Under the pieces are notes generated by a model. The model saw nothing but the letters and a program-made list of their open reading frames with translations. It was not told the origin of the DNA and did not search any database. The position numbers and the translations under genes are program-made. A stretch of 64,000 nucleotides of DNA from Symbiodinium natans. Its lineage: Eukaryota > Sar > Dinophyceae > Suessiales > Symbiodiniaceae. Positions 32,239-43,443 of the stretch are shown in pieces (within the stretch, counting starts at the first letter, position 1; each line of letters starts with the position of its first letter). The stretch lies in NCBI GenBank assembly GCA_905221605.1, contig CAJNDS010001446.1:1235815-1299814 (forward strand). The letters are read 5' to 3'.

Positions 32239-34174
32239 GATTGAGATTTCGTACTTCGGTGGTATTCTCCGCGTTGCAGAAGTGGAAGAGTACTTCATAG
32301 GAGAAGAAGATCAAGAAAGCGAAGATGAAGACGATGAACTGATGAGATGGTATTCAGAAGATCGAAAAGAGCCACGAGAAGAAGTTCAATTTGGTCGAGC
32401 TGTTGAAGAAATTTACGAAGGAAGTCCGCTCCACGAAAGGATTGAAGTCATTCTCGATTCAGGTGCAGATGCATCTTTGGTTCCAATGTGGTTAAGCAGA
32501 GAAGGATTGATGATGAAAAGCAGCAAAAGAACAACCCTTCAAGATGCGCAGGGAAAGAGCATCAGAACGGATGGTCAACGAATGTTGAATCTCACCTTCT
32601 GTGGTCGTGATGGTGCAGTCACGAAAGTCCAAGAAGCGTTCACAGTGGCAAGCGTTCTGAACCCACTGATAGCCATCGGCAAATTGTTTCGAGCCGGTTG
32701 GCAACTCAAGAACGAAGAACAAGAAGGACTAACACTAACAGATGGTGAAGTTTGCATCCCTGTTCACTACCACAAGAACTCGTTGGCGGCGTACGCATAC
32801 GTTCAGACACCCTCAAAGATCTACAAGAAGATGTCAAACGATATCTGCGTGATCAGAACGATTGTGCAGTTGAACAGCCACCTTCAAGGAGCCATTGACA
32901 AGCAAGAACCTGGATGGCACGATACAGACAGTTTGGTCATCGTGAAGCACTCCGAGAGACAGAAGAGATTTGAGAATCCATCATTTGTGTACAGCGCGAG
33001 AAATTTCCCTTTCAGAAGCACTCTGGTCAAAGAAGAAGAAGGCTGGAGAGTGATCGAAGTTTCGAAAAAGTACAACCAGAAGATGGATCCCTTTGAAGAG
33101 TTCGAAGGCGGGGAGCATGAGACCGTCACAGCGATTTCCACGAAACCCATTCCAATTTGGCTTTTGGGTACTCCTGTTTCGGCAGAAGAAAGAGCAGAAC
33201 AAGAAAGCAACCGCAACGACTTTTGGAGGATTGACAAAGGTGAATTGGTTCGGTACCACATGACACCGAGAACAGTCCTGTTCTACCCCATCGGTGTCAA
33301 GAAGTGTCCTATTGAATTTTCAGACATCGAAGAGGAGAGACACACGTATGGAGAATGCGTGTATGCAACAGAGACCTATGAGAAAGAAGACAATTGGTTC
33401 ACAGACTTTTCACCACTTGAAGAACCGTTCCGTTTACCTTGGTGTGGACAGACAAGATTCAGAATCAAGCCAGAAGCGTTACCTCAAGAAGTACCACAAG
33501 AAGAACGTCACGTTCCACGACAACGAGAAGATGTTTGCATGGAAGAAGAACAACCTTTGGCAGTCCAAGTTGAGCACCCTGAAGCACTAGAAGTGCTTGA
33601 AGAAAGCTTTGTTCATGAAGGCGTCGAGTACAACTCCGAAAAGAGCAGTCTTCGTGAACTTCAAGCACTAGCCAGACTTTGCGGTGCAAAGACCTCAGGA
33701 AGCAAGAAGCAGATCCTGAAGAGACTGGCTGGCATTGTTCGAGAGGAAAGATTGGAAGTACAATTCCAAAAGAACAGAGATGAGCATGATGCACAGATTA
33801 TTCCCGTGAGAATTCCAAAAGAACCTTCAGAAGAAGAACGAGAAGCTCACTCGTTGACGCATTTACCATTTCAACCTTGGTGCGAGCATTGTGTGGCGAT
33901 GAAGAGCAGAGAAGACCCTCACCGCTCAAGCGGAATGAAGCTCACATCGTCAGCAGACAGTGCAAAGCCTTGGTTATCCTTTGATTTCTGCTATACAGCA
34001 ACCACAGGGAGTGAAGAATCCCCAGCAGTGTGGCGTTGGTCCTCGTTGACAGCTGGACGAAAGCAGTTCTTGCAGTACCAGTTGAAAGAAGAGGAGGTCC
34101 AGACAACGTACGTCATCTTGCTGAAGCAATTGTTCACTTTTCGACGCAACTTGGTTACAGCAGTATGTGCTTGA
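32183..34174 (+). pseudogene. copia pol part 1: protease, SAP-like domain, integrase start
   Basis: ILDSGADASLVP (Asp about residue 92) is the retroviral-type aspartic protease motif. After a long spacer, residues about 486-517 (SSLRELQALARLCGA, then TSGSKKQILKRL) have the helix-loop-helix pattern of SAP DNA-binding domains. HSLTHLPFQPWCEHC with a following H is the HHCC zinc finger before integrase, and WLSFDFCYT carries the first catalytic Asp. The frame is then lost: the integrase goes on in another frame from about 34030, so a 1-nt indel lies there. Confidence 0.8.
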
Positions 34175-34962
34175 AAGCAGATAACGAAGGAACTTGCAAA
34201 GCAGTCAAAGAAAAGGTACAAAAGATCAGAAGTGGTCTTGGTTTAAGCACCGTTTTGGCCGACAGCATCCCCTATGACCACGAGTCCAATGGAGCAGCTG
34301 AAAGAGCAATTCAGACTGTCAGAAGACAAAGCAATACTCTCATGGATGAACTACGAGCACGAACAGAGCTTGCACTACCTCATAGTCACCCCATGCTGAG
34401 TTGGTCATTCAGACACGCGCGTTGGCTACTCAATCGATTTTCCAGATCGAGCAGTACAGGAAAGACAGCCTACGAAGTGATTCACGGTTACCCGTACAGC
34501 GGGAAGTTGCTAGCATTTGGCAGCACCGTGATGGCGAAGAGGCTGAAGCACAACAAGAAAGGAGATCGACTCTGGAATGCCGGAGTATTTGTCGGCAAGA
34601 CAGATCAAGACACCTGGTTGATAGCCCAGGTAGATGGCATCCATATCACAAGAAGTGTGCGAGCACTACCAGAACAATATGACCCAAGGAGAGTCAGCAA
34701 CGTGAGTACGCACACCTGGCAGATCAAGCAGTCCATGCTTGGTACAAGAGTTTTGCCAGAAAGCAAGAGAGCTAGAGCGAGACCTCAAGTCTTGCCTGCT
34801 ATTGCCGAAGAAGAGCAACAGCGACTTGAAGATCAAAGAGAAGAAGATGATGGACCTGGTGATGAAGCCGGTTCCGATGCCACGAGCAGTGAAGAAGAAG
34901 AGGAGGAAAAGAAGAGCAAAGCCACCTCCAGAGATGAGGAAGAAGAAAACGGCCATATGTGA
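34030..34962 (+). pseudogene. copia integrase, frame-shifted remainder
   Basis: Continues the rve integrase core: ALVLVDSWTKAVLAVPV, then the second Asp in CLKADNEGTC and the Glu in ESNGAAERAIQTVRRQ. The C-terminal part (AYEVIHGYPYSGKLLAFG) follows, and an acidic, Glu-rich tail. The DDE triad is thus present but split over two frames. Confidence 0.8.
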
Positions 34963-36379
34963 AGCAGAGATTTTGGAAGATCAAGAACAACCAGATCAAG
35001 AAGAATCAAAGAAAAGATCCCTTTCAGTCGGAGATGACACTATGCTTTCCGACATGGTGGAAACTATGAAAGGAGCAAAAGTTCCAAGAGAAGTTTCAGC
35101 AGAAGCATTGAGATCGAGTTCGGTGAAGCATCCAACAGAATTTGAAGAAGTTGGTTCCCCAAGCAAGATTCCACAACACCGTCCTGAAGCTCCAAGATTT
35201 CAGCGTGGAAGTATCAACAGAGCAGAAGTATTTTCCAACATGCCTTATGATGATGAAGTGTTCGAAGAAGAAGAGTTTTGGACATTTTCAGAGGATGAAG
35301 AAGAACCTGAAGTTGAGCCAGAGAAAAAGAAAGAACCTACAAAGGTTCCACCATCGTTTTTCGATGAAGAAGCAGGACCACCAGAAGTTGATCCTGAATT
35401 TCTCCAAGAACTTGATGATGAAGCTACAGAGAAAGAGATTAGAAGACTCACAAAGATGGAAGTTATCGAGCTTGTTGCTACAGAAGAGGAAGAAAGCACA
35501 AGCAGAATTCCGTTTGCAGATACAGTCAAAGAGAAGTTCAAATGGTTGACAACGAAGCTGGTAAAAGATTGGCGATTTCGAGAGAACACAGATTTTGTGC
35601 CGGATGGAAAGATCAAGAATGGCACTGGACAACGTTGTTGGCAGAGACGCGCGCGACTGGTTGCACGCGAATACAAAACAGAAGGAAAAAGAGAAGACGT
35701 CTTTAGTCCTGCGACGAGCCCAGGAATCACAAAGCTCATACCCATCCTAGCACTGATCAACAGTTGGTCAATCTACTCGTTGGACGTGAAGGATGCATTC
35801 CTTCAAGTACCTCAAAGAACAAGTTGTTTGTGCAAAGTACCAGAAGAAGAAGCTCATGTAGTTAGAGAAATGACAAAAGAAGAAAGAGAAGGAGCAGGAA
35901 GTCTCAGCAGTTTTTCCAGTTGGTGTTGGAAGCTAAGGAGAGCTCTCCCTGGTCAGCGTGACGCATCGAGTCTGTGGTCAGACTATTGCGACGAACTCCT
36001 GACTGGTGAAGGTTTCAAGAGGAGCACTGGAAACCCCGCGCTTTACAAGACAAGCAGCGATGGAAAGAAGTATGTTGAAGCAATATGCATTGTGCATGTT
36101 GATGATCTTCAGATGGCAGGAAAGCAAAAGACTGTTGAGCCGATTCTCAGAAGCCTCGAGAAGAAAGTCAAACTTCAGATCGAAGGTCCGTTTTTGACGG
36201 AAGAAGAGTACAACAGAGGATATTCAGAAGGAAGTGTCAGATTTCTCAAGAGAAATTATTCCTTCGAGAACCACAAGCTCAGAATTTGTTCCGATGGAAA
36301 GTATTCCAAGAAGCTGGTTAAGATCCTCAATTTGCAGAAGAGGAAGAGCAAGAACAGCCCTTGCACTCCAGCATCTTAA
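34739..36379 (+). pseudogene. copia reverse transcriptase
   Basis: Acidic linker first, then RT: RARLVAREYK, YSLDVKDAFLQVPQ (first catalytic Asp) and CIVHVDDLQMAG with the paired Asp (HVDD in place of YVDD). The frame differs from that of the integrase. The last part is degenerate (Lys-rich after LVKILNLQ), where a Copia RT would normally continue into VGKLMWL-type sequence. Confidence 0.8.
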
Positions 36380-36815
36380 GAACCAGATTTTTCTCCGGAA
36401 CTTCCAGAAGAAGAAGCAACAAAAGTACAGGTTAGCAGTTGGCATTTCACTCTATGTTGCCCAGGACAGACCTGACATTCAATTTGCGACGAGAAATTTG
36501 TTGACGAAGATGGCAAAGCCCACACAGCGCAAGAAGAAGAAGCTCAAGCCCCTTGCACTCTACCTTAAAGGAACAGCCGACTACAGTATCACCTACAAGA
36601 AGACAGAAAAAGGAACGTTAGATTGGGCTGGTAACAAGAAGACAAGAAAGAGCGTAAGTTGCGCTGCATTCTTTCTCAACGGAATGTATTTTTATTCTAC
36701 TTACGTACCCAAAGAAGCATCAGTCTGTCATCAGCGGAAGCTGAGACCTCGCGTTAACAGGAGCAGCAAGCGAAGCATTTGGACTACATTGTCCAATCCG
36801 ATTTTTAACCGGTAA
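36234..36815 (+). pseudogene. copia RNase H region, degraded
   Basis: AVGISLYVAQDRPDIQFATRNL is the usual RT-RNase H joint of copia. Remnants of the H domain follow (DWAGNKKTRKSVSCAAFFLN), then frames are lost. Further pieces at 36815-37170 are not readable. Confidence 0.7.
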
Positions 36816-37422
36816 GCCCGTGAACCTCAAAGCATTCACTAACAGCAGTGTAGAGGTATTACAAACCGTCAAGAAGTAGGGTAAATAAAGCACCTACAGA
36901 TCAGACTGCTATGGTTGCAATCAACAAAGGCATTGTCAGCAAAGCGTGTGAAGTTTTTACTTTATCGACTACGCATGAAAGGACCCTCAGGAAGAGTAGG
37001 TCAAGAAGAACAAGAAGAATTTAACTTGGAAAGGTTGAGCGAGCACCGCAAGAAGAACGAGTTCCAGAAGGACAACCACAGCCACAGAGTGGTAAAGCTG
37101 AAAGAAGCAGAGAGAGAATTCAGAGGACAGATCCAGAGGAAACGAAGCAGGTCCCTTCCGTCTTAAATTGGTGCCTCCCTTCTTCTATGCTCAAATTGTC
37201 TTTAAGATTCCTTCTGCTTGCTTTGCTTTAAATTGTGTCTTTAAGGCCTGCAGTCAAGCAAAGGGCGACGGGGTGGGTTGGAGTAACGAAAGAAAGCATT
37301 CACAGCAGGGTTGTTGGGAAGTTTGAGGGTTTAGGATGGAGCCTTCAGCATGCAATTTCCTTTTTTGGGTTTCTTGGGGGTTTTGCTTGGAGCTTACGGC
37401 AAGAGCTGAGGGCATGGGCCTT

Positions 37423-37576
37423 AGAGTAGAAGTATTAGCAGTCCATGTAGAGCAGAGCATGAAAGCATAACTGAGTTCTGGAAGATTGCATGGCTTGGAG
37501 GCTTAAGCACCGCCTTCCTTGAAAAGTCTAGACCGTAAGTGTTTTGTTTGTGGAATGGAAAGATGGCTGTAAAGGT
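37423..37576 (+). repeat. 3' LTR of copia element
   Basis: Shorter than the 5' copy by several small deletions (one of about 12 bp after CCATGTA and one after CACCGCC). Confidence 0.8.
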
Positions 37577-39301
37577 ACAGGGCAAGCTAAAAGCTACGCG
37601 TTCCACAAACATCTACATTTTCACAAACAGTTTCCGATGCAAGCATGCAAACATGCCTTTTTCAAGGTTTTGCGTCCAGCATCAAGGCTCCGAACATGCC
37701 CTTGGTGATTCTGCACCTCCGGAAGAACCAAGCGGATTAAGCGAAGATGGAGCAGAATACCTTACTAAAGCTCTGCACGCACCAAAGCTGGCACCAGACC
37801 TCAAGGCTGGAGATCGCGTTTAACACGCTTGCCTTGTTTATGCTTCTGCAGCTGGAGCACCACTTAAGTAGAAGCGTTCAGACGTTCTTGCAAGGCGGAC
37901 CTGAAAATTGATTGCAAGAGACAGGCATTCGGCCAACGGCGCTGCTGTTAATGTAGATGCCAACTTGTCGAAGAGCTGTGATTCACGACGCCAAGACCGC
38001 TTCAATTCTTCTGCATTTTTGCCCGCTTATAAGATGGCTTACACGATGGTTCTTGGAGAATTTGGGCAGTTGCACGCGGACGGGCGGGTGACGAGAGAAG
38101 AAGCCTCCATGGAGTCCGATGCATCCATACCAGAACCGGAGACGGGCACCTGTTCGGTGTTCAGAGAGTGTCTTACTGAGGGCATTAGGGTTTGCTGGCC
38201 TTATTCTTGGCTTGGTTTGCCGCTTCAGTGCCTTAATGGTTGTACAAGGCAGTACTGGGCCTTCCAATGGCTCAAACTTTACTGTGATAGAAGAAGCAGT
38301 TGTCTTTGGCACTTTAATCAAGTCATAAAACCTAAAGTGTTAAACCCTCCAACAACACACCTATCCCTATTCCAAACTTAAGCCCAAAACTTGTGGCACA
38401 GTTTTGTTGACGCTGTCCGCATCCTTCCGGCATTTGTGAAGCTTCTTTGGTCAGAGATGTTTTTAAAAGCACCGTACTTGCTCTGCAACCCAACCAGATT
38501 TTGGAAGCACCTTGAAGCTCCGACACACATGCGATACCTGGGAACTGGGCAGACACAGATTGGCAACACGATGTGCGGAACCCTAGACCCGGACTTCTAC
38601 ACTCTGCGCACGCCTTAAGATGCAACCATCCTTCCGGAAGAAGCGCGCTCTATGTTCTCTGTAGTATCATCGAAGGTGACCAGCCCTTGTCGATTATTGT
38701 TTATTCTGGCACAAGGTTCGAAGAGAAGCCACAACCTCCAGGACTGGATGGTTCAGCGTTTCAGAGCGCGGATCCGTCCTGCGGTTACACAGAGTTCGTT
38801 CATGTGATTGCTCTTGTCCTTCTAAGCTTTTGTGCTTTCAAGACTTGGAGATAGTGCCTTGAAAGCCATGACATTCAACCAACAGGGATCCACGAAGACT
38901 TGCACTCCACAGTCTCAAGGGTTCTTGCGACAACCACATTGTCATCTCCACACTGGGCGGTGGAGGTCCGCATGTAAGGTGAACCCTTCGGACAAGCCTC
39001 CAAGAAGTGCAGGTGCCCTTCATATTGGAAATAACCTTGCGTTTCTGACCCGTCAAGCCATCTTCCGCGACCACGTGATGTCTTTGTAGCGCTCTGTGCA
39101 GGCCTTTGCTTGGCAGCCGAAGGGCACTTAATTGTGATCGGTGTGCGCGGCATCATGAATCAGCGGAACTTTCTCGTGAAGCACTTCTGACCTGAAGCCC
39201 GAATCGTACACTTGTGCAGACTTAATGCTGCATTTCTCAAAAGAATGGCGTGGCGTTTCTGTGCGGAGGTTGCCGCTAAGAAAAAGCTCAGGTACTTTGA
39301 A
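37577..39301. other. stretch between copia element and viral region, no gene recognised
   Basis: Frames of 60-150 codons on both strands (37908-38381 plus, 37983-38321 minus and others) lack known motifs. Parts could be host exons or viral genes decayed beyond recognition. Confidence 0.4.
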
Positions 39302-40151
39302 TCAATTGTCCCAAACCCTAACACCCGGAATCTCAAACCCCACCACTTCTCCCTGCGTGCGCATCGCAGGCAGGCTCAGCGTAAAGTTGTCGTTCTTGAG
39401 GGAGACGCTTAGAGGAGCGCTGAAGTGCCAGTGCCGAATCATGTTTGTTCCGACCAGCAGGTTCCAGGTCGTCTGCCCGGGCCACCTCGGGGTTCGTGCC
39501 ACCGCCCGTGGTCATGCAGCCAGTGCCGCGTTAAGTGCGTCGATGGCGGATTGCAGGCTCGTCTCGGAAGCCGACAGGTCCGCCGCCGTTGCATTCGGTC
39601 CGGCACCTTGCAGGGCCAGGATCTTCATGTCGTGCCCGTCCAGGCGTGCATCTCGCAGCTGGACGTGAACTCCAAGAGCACGCCCGCCTCCGTGGACCTC
39701 AAGCTAGCCAACCATCCCACTAACGCAGCCACCTATGGGCTGAAGAGCACGCAGGACCAGCTGAACCTCGACGTGGCGGCCCGGCAAACAGCCGCTGAAG
39801 TCGACCAGAAAATGGCCACGGCTCTTTTGGGCCGGCCCACTTCCCCGCCAGACCCGTGGTGAGGCTGGTGCTGAGAGTGGTTGGAAGAAGCGTTGCCGGC
39901 GATGAGACTCTCGGCGGCTGCCAAGTCGGCTGCCAAAGCGTAAGGGGTCAAATCGGGCGGTGCCGGGATGGCTGCTTCTGGGCCTGCAGTGCCGCGACGG
40001 CGCACGAGTTGGTCCCGAGGATGCGGTGTTGGCAGCGGTCTCTGTGAGGGGTGTGTAGGCCGTGAGGACCGTTGCAAGCTGCCCCACTGGTGATGGGGGT
40101 CTGGCCATCGTTGAGGATGTTGCCGGTGATGGTCGACTCAAAAAGACTCAT
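39302..40151 (-). pseudogene. fibre-like gene of the endogenous virus, second copy, frame-shifted
   Basis: Starts at an ATG at 40151 just after the capsid gene stop: MSLFESTITGNILNDGQTPI. After frame changes it reads GQLATVLTAYTPLTETAANT, LTPYALAADLAAAESLIAGN, SETSLQSAIDALNAALAA and TWNLLVGTNMIRHWHFSAPL, then SVSLKNDNFTLSL. The last block corresponds to AWELLMGQALRNLHFTGPLV in the gene at 41400-43245. Heptad-like A/L repeats suit a trimeric fibre. A module at 39625-39862 reads well only on the other strand. Confidence 0.55.
39625..39862 (+). pseudogene. inverted fibre module (coiled-coil type)
   Basis: On the plus strand reads VNSKSTPASVDLKLANHPTN, then TYGLKSTQDQLNLDVAARQT and AAEVDQKMATALLG, the Ala/Leu/Val-spaced style of viral and phage fibre stalks. 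It lies inside fibre sequence that reads on the minus strand. Confidence 0.5.
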
Positions 40152-40157
40152 GTTTTA

Positions 40158-41400
40158 TCAGTCGAGGGAACTGACCCCAGCTCCTGAGAGCGTCACGAGC
40201 TGGCACGAAATCATGCGCACGAAGCACTGGTCCACGCGGTCCGCCTCCATGTTGCTGAAGCTGAAGCGGCAGAGGTCTCCGGAGCGGGTGGATATGCCTG
40301 AGAGCGGGTGTTTCGGAATGCGTTCCACGGGAAAGGCTGCGATGAATTGCGTGTTCCCGTAGGGGTTGTCCCGGATGCGCATGTTACGCAGCTTCGAGTC
40401 GGCGATGCTCTCGTTGGCCGTCCTGGGATATTGCAACGCGCCCAGCTGCAGCTGGCCCTTGAGGTTCCGGTTCGCGTTCGCTCCAGGGCACTCGAAATTG
40501 TCCACGTGGTCCTCCGTCGTCTTGTTGAAGGTCACGGCAGCAGACAATAGTTTTGTAAACGCTCTCGCGACCGTGATGTTGTAGCTGGTGGACCCCGCGG
40601 GGACGGAAGAGAGCTGCGTGTGCATCGTCGGGAAGCTGAAAACCAGGCTGCGGCCGCTGGTCATGATCCTCTGGAAGCTCTCGCGAAGGGCGGACCTGGA
40701 AGGCGTAGAGCTTCACGTTTTCGATGGTGTACTCCTGGCTCCCGCTGACGTTGCGGGCCCCGTCGGTGGGGTCGCAGAAGGTGATTTGAAGAACAAGGCC
40801 GAGCTCGGGGGGCAACATTTTGCCGCAGTTGAAGATCCCGATGAGGTGCGGGCTCATGAGGATGTGCCGGGAGCCCGAGGGCGGGATCTCCTCGGCGTGG
40901 CCCCCGCCGTCCGCCAGGAAGCCCTGGATGTGCCGGTTCAGCCACCACTCCTCGTTCTTCAGGAGGCTGTAGAGGTACGAGCAGCGGTTGTAATAGGAAA
41001 TGTCCTCGATGCGGGTGCCGTTCGTGAAGACCTCTATCCGGTCAATGAGGCACGACGGGTCCGGCGAGGAGAGCTGCAGCGTCGCCGTGGTGGAGGTGTT
41101 GCGCACCGTAAAGCCCAGCTTGACGGACTCCCCGTCCACGAAGTCATTTTGTGACGTGAGCGGGATCCTGCACACGCGGCTCGTGGTCGGCGTGAAGACG
41201 CTCAGCGAGCTCGGGTAGTACTGGACATCTTTGCGACTCTGCACCCGATTCACCGTGTACTGCGAACGGGCTTGCCTGGCTCCCCTCGGTCCGCCGGTAC
41301 CACTTGGGTGCCACGGCGTCGAAGAGCTGCTGCAGCTCCTCGAGCCCCGCGAACTCCACGCTGTGCTTCAGCTTCTCGTCCGAGAGATTTTGGAACCCAT
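40158..41400 (-). pseudogene. major capsid protein, double-jelly-roll type, frame-shifted
   Basis: Builds the capsid shell of polinton-like viruses. The likely start ATG is at 41400, after a TATATATGG stretch. Pieces in order: VEFAGLEELQQLFDAVAPKW, QYTVNRVQSRKDVQYYPSSL, IPLTSQNDFVDGESVKLGF, CLIDRIEVFTNGTRIEDI, LLKNEEWWLNRHIQGFLADG and LPPELGLVLQITFCDPTD, then EYTIENVKLYAFQV. After a frame change near 40665 come SGRSLVFSFPTMHTQLSSV, LKGQLQLGALQYPRTANESI and NTQFIAAFPVERIP, ending at 40158. The P-x-x-x-L-x-L-x-I strand followed by I-x-N-V-x-L is what I take as the jelly-roll hallmark. The family call rests on style and on the integrase nearby; structure prediction would settle it. Confidence 0.6.
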
Positions 41401-43245
41401 ATATAATTCACGATCACTTCCCCATCGTTGGCCCCGCTCGTGTTCGATTCCACGATGAGGTTGGCCCGCCCGGTCGCCGCCGTGCGCAGGAAGATGGCCT
41501 GGTCCTGGGCGTAGAGCTGCACGCCGAGGCGGAGAGCTCGCCCGAGCCTGCGTTGCAGGCCACCAGGAGCCGCGCATTGCCCGCAGTCGCGAGGTTCAGC
41601 ACCTCCGCCGTGACGTTGCCGCTGTTGATGGTGGACACAACCTGCAAATCCCCCTGTGCCTGCACCCCGTGCTGCCGCCAATGAGCTCCAGGTAGGCCGG
41701 GCTTGAAACGATGCCGTTGTCGGCCCGAATCGCTGGCGGTGTAGAGCACGGAGTTGAGGAGGTGCCCTGCGTGCCGCCCGTGAGGGTCAAATAATCGTCG
41801 GTGGCTCGGGCCCGCACCGTAGGCGCCCGCAGCTCCGTGGACAGCTCCACGCTCCCTGAGGTCAGCGTGCCCAACACGTCCAGCGCCCCGTTGACGACGG
41901 TGCCTCCCGAGCCGCCAGTGATAGTGAGCTCCGTGTCCTGGGCGCGCGTGGAGATCGCATTAGTCCTGTGGCCGTGCCCGTGGCGTCGCCGATGTAGAGC
42001 TCCGTGTCCACTCGCAGCCTCCGAGCCACCGTGTGCACCTCCGACGTGGCGAAGGTGCAGAGGCTCTGGTCTGATTGGTCCGTCACCCTGACGGACACGG
42101 TGCCCGACTTCCTGATTGGTCGGAAGCAGGGGCTCCACCGTACCGTGTCCGCCTGGATGCTGCCGGCCGTGGCGATGCCCAGGCTGCTGTCTGCGAAGAT
42201 GCGGCCCATGGTCAGCATGTTGACGCCCGTCTTGAGGCTGAACTGGCTCGAGGGCAGGTCGGCCACGGCGGCCCGTTGGAAGCCTCGAACTCGATGCCCA
42301 GGTTGCCGCCCCGCAGCGTCAAGAAATCCGCTCCGTTGGCCCTCACGTCATTGACCAGCAGGGGATCCGAGGGCGGCGCACCCGCCAGCGCATAGTGGGC
42401 ATCGCTTTCGGCCTTGCTGTAGCAGTCGCAGGTCAGCTGCACCGTGGCGGAGTAACCGAGGATCAGGTTCGCCCCTAGGGGTGCCTGGGGCAGCAGCGCC
42501 CTTATCATTCTTGGCGTGAAGTTGTCGAGCGCCATAGGAATGATGCCCCCACCCCCCGCGTTGCCGTTGACCACATGGTACCTGGAGTCCAGGTCCAGGG
42601 CGTGACGTCGCTGTTGAAAAAGTACCTTCCATCACTTTCGCTTTTGCTGTAGCAGTCACACGTAAGCTGCACCGTGGCGGAGTTGCCCAGGATCAGGTTC
42701 GCTCCCAGGGGTGCCTGGGGCAGCAGCGCCCTTACCATTCTGGGCGTGAAGTTGTCGAGGACCATAGGGATGATGCCTCCGCCTCCGGCGTTGCCGTTGA
42801 CGGGATGGCCCTGCGCTTCGGTGAGGAGCCCAGAGGAGCTGATCTGGCTGGTGATCTCCGCCGAGGTTTCGCCCTGGTCCCAGTAGTTGGTCAGTCAGCT
42901 CCGAAGCAATGGAGCTGTCGATGTCGGCCTGCGTGGCGTACTGCGAAACGTTCAGGGCGTCCACGGCGCTCGATATCTGCGCGTTCACCTCGGCCTGCGT
43001 GTACGTCTGGCTCTGGTCGTAGGCTTGGCACTCGATGCAGCGTGTTGCCCGAGTTCTGGAGGCTGGCCACCAGGGGCCCGGTGAAGTGCAGGTTCCGCAG
43101 GGCCTGCCCCATCAGCAGCTCCCAGGCGGTGTTCCCGCTCCAGGCGGGCGCATTGGAAACAGCTGCGCCCGTAATGAGGGCGTCCACTTGCGTGGAGTCG
43201 TAGAAGAATGCGAGCGCTATAGCGATCTCGTTCAGGATGGGCGCC
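41401..43245 (-). pseudogene. large tail-fibre-like gene of the endogenous virus, frame-shifted
   Basis: Read from 43245 downwards: APILNEIAIALAFFYDSTQV, AWELLMGQALRNLHFTGPLV, QISSAVDALNVSQYATQADI, two copies of NGNAGGGGIIPM-LDNFTPRM with QLTCDCYSKSESDGRYF, LTLRGGNLGIEFEAS, LTITGGSGGTVVNGALDVLG, YLTLTGGTQGT, YLELIGGSTG and SGNVTAEVLNLATAGNARLL. Y-S-K-x-E-S-D-x-x-Y and repeated L-x-G-G-x-x-G strands are typical of beta-helical fibres with stalks. The repeated block (42421-42560 and 42651-42800) has a 230-bp period, which does not keep frame. At least four frame changes. Confidence 0.6.
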
Positions 43246-43249
43246 TAGC

Positions 43250-43435
43250 GTACGTTGGGTTTCATCGCCAACGAGGTGCTGGAGACGGGGCCCGTGGGCC
43301 AGGCCCTGTGCGGCAAGCTTGTGGACGAAGAGCGGGGAGCTTGTTACGCTTGACTATAACCGCACGTGCTGCGTTTTGTGGGGAGTCTGCCAGGGGCTCC
43401 AGGCTCGCGTGGAGGCTCTTGAGAAGAAGGGCAAG
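43250..43435 (+). pseudogene. fibre C-terminal domain, S74 chaperone-like
   Basis: GFIANEVLETGPVGQALCGK, a TGA, then LDYNRTCCVLWGVCQGLQAR and VEALEKKGKKRL with a stop. G-F-I-A-x-E-V, then L-D-Y-N-R and a final L-Q-x-R-V-E-A-L-E coiled coil, is the layout of intramolecular chaperone (peptidase S74) domains at the end of phage and viral fibres. It abuts, on the opposite strand, the start of the fibre at 43245. Confidence 0.6.
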
Positions 43436-43443
43436 AAGCGCTT

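Larger units (their letters stand above)
29414..37576 (+). mobile_element. Ty1/copia LTR retrotransposon, decayed
   Basis: About 8.2 kb bounded by direct repeats (29414-29590 and 37423-37576). In order: small membrane ORF, gag with CCHC knuckle, protease, SAP-like domain, integrase, RT with HVDD, RNase H. Integrase lies before RT, the copia order. The frame changes at about 32.2, 34.03, 34.7-34.96 and 36.3 kb, so apart from a possible gag-pol shift the element cannot make its polyprotein. The two LTRs have several indels against each other, which means an old insertion. Confidence 0.9.

Noticed and set aside
39302-43435. Prophage or bacterial contamination
   Set aside because: The fibre domains alone would allow phage, but the polinton-type integrase and jelly-roll-like capsid, plus surrounding dinoflagellate retroelements, point to an endogenous eukaryotic virus.
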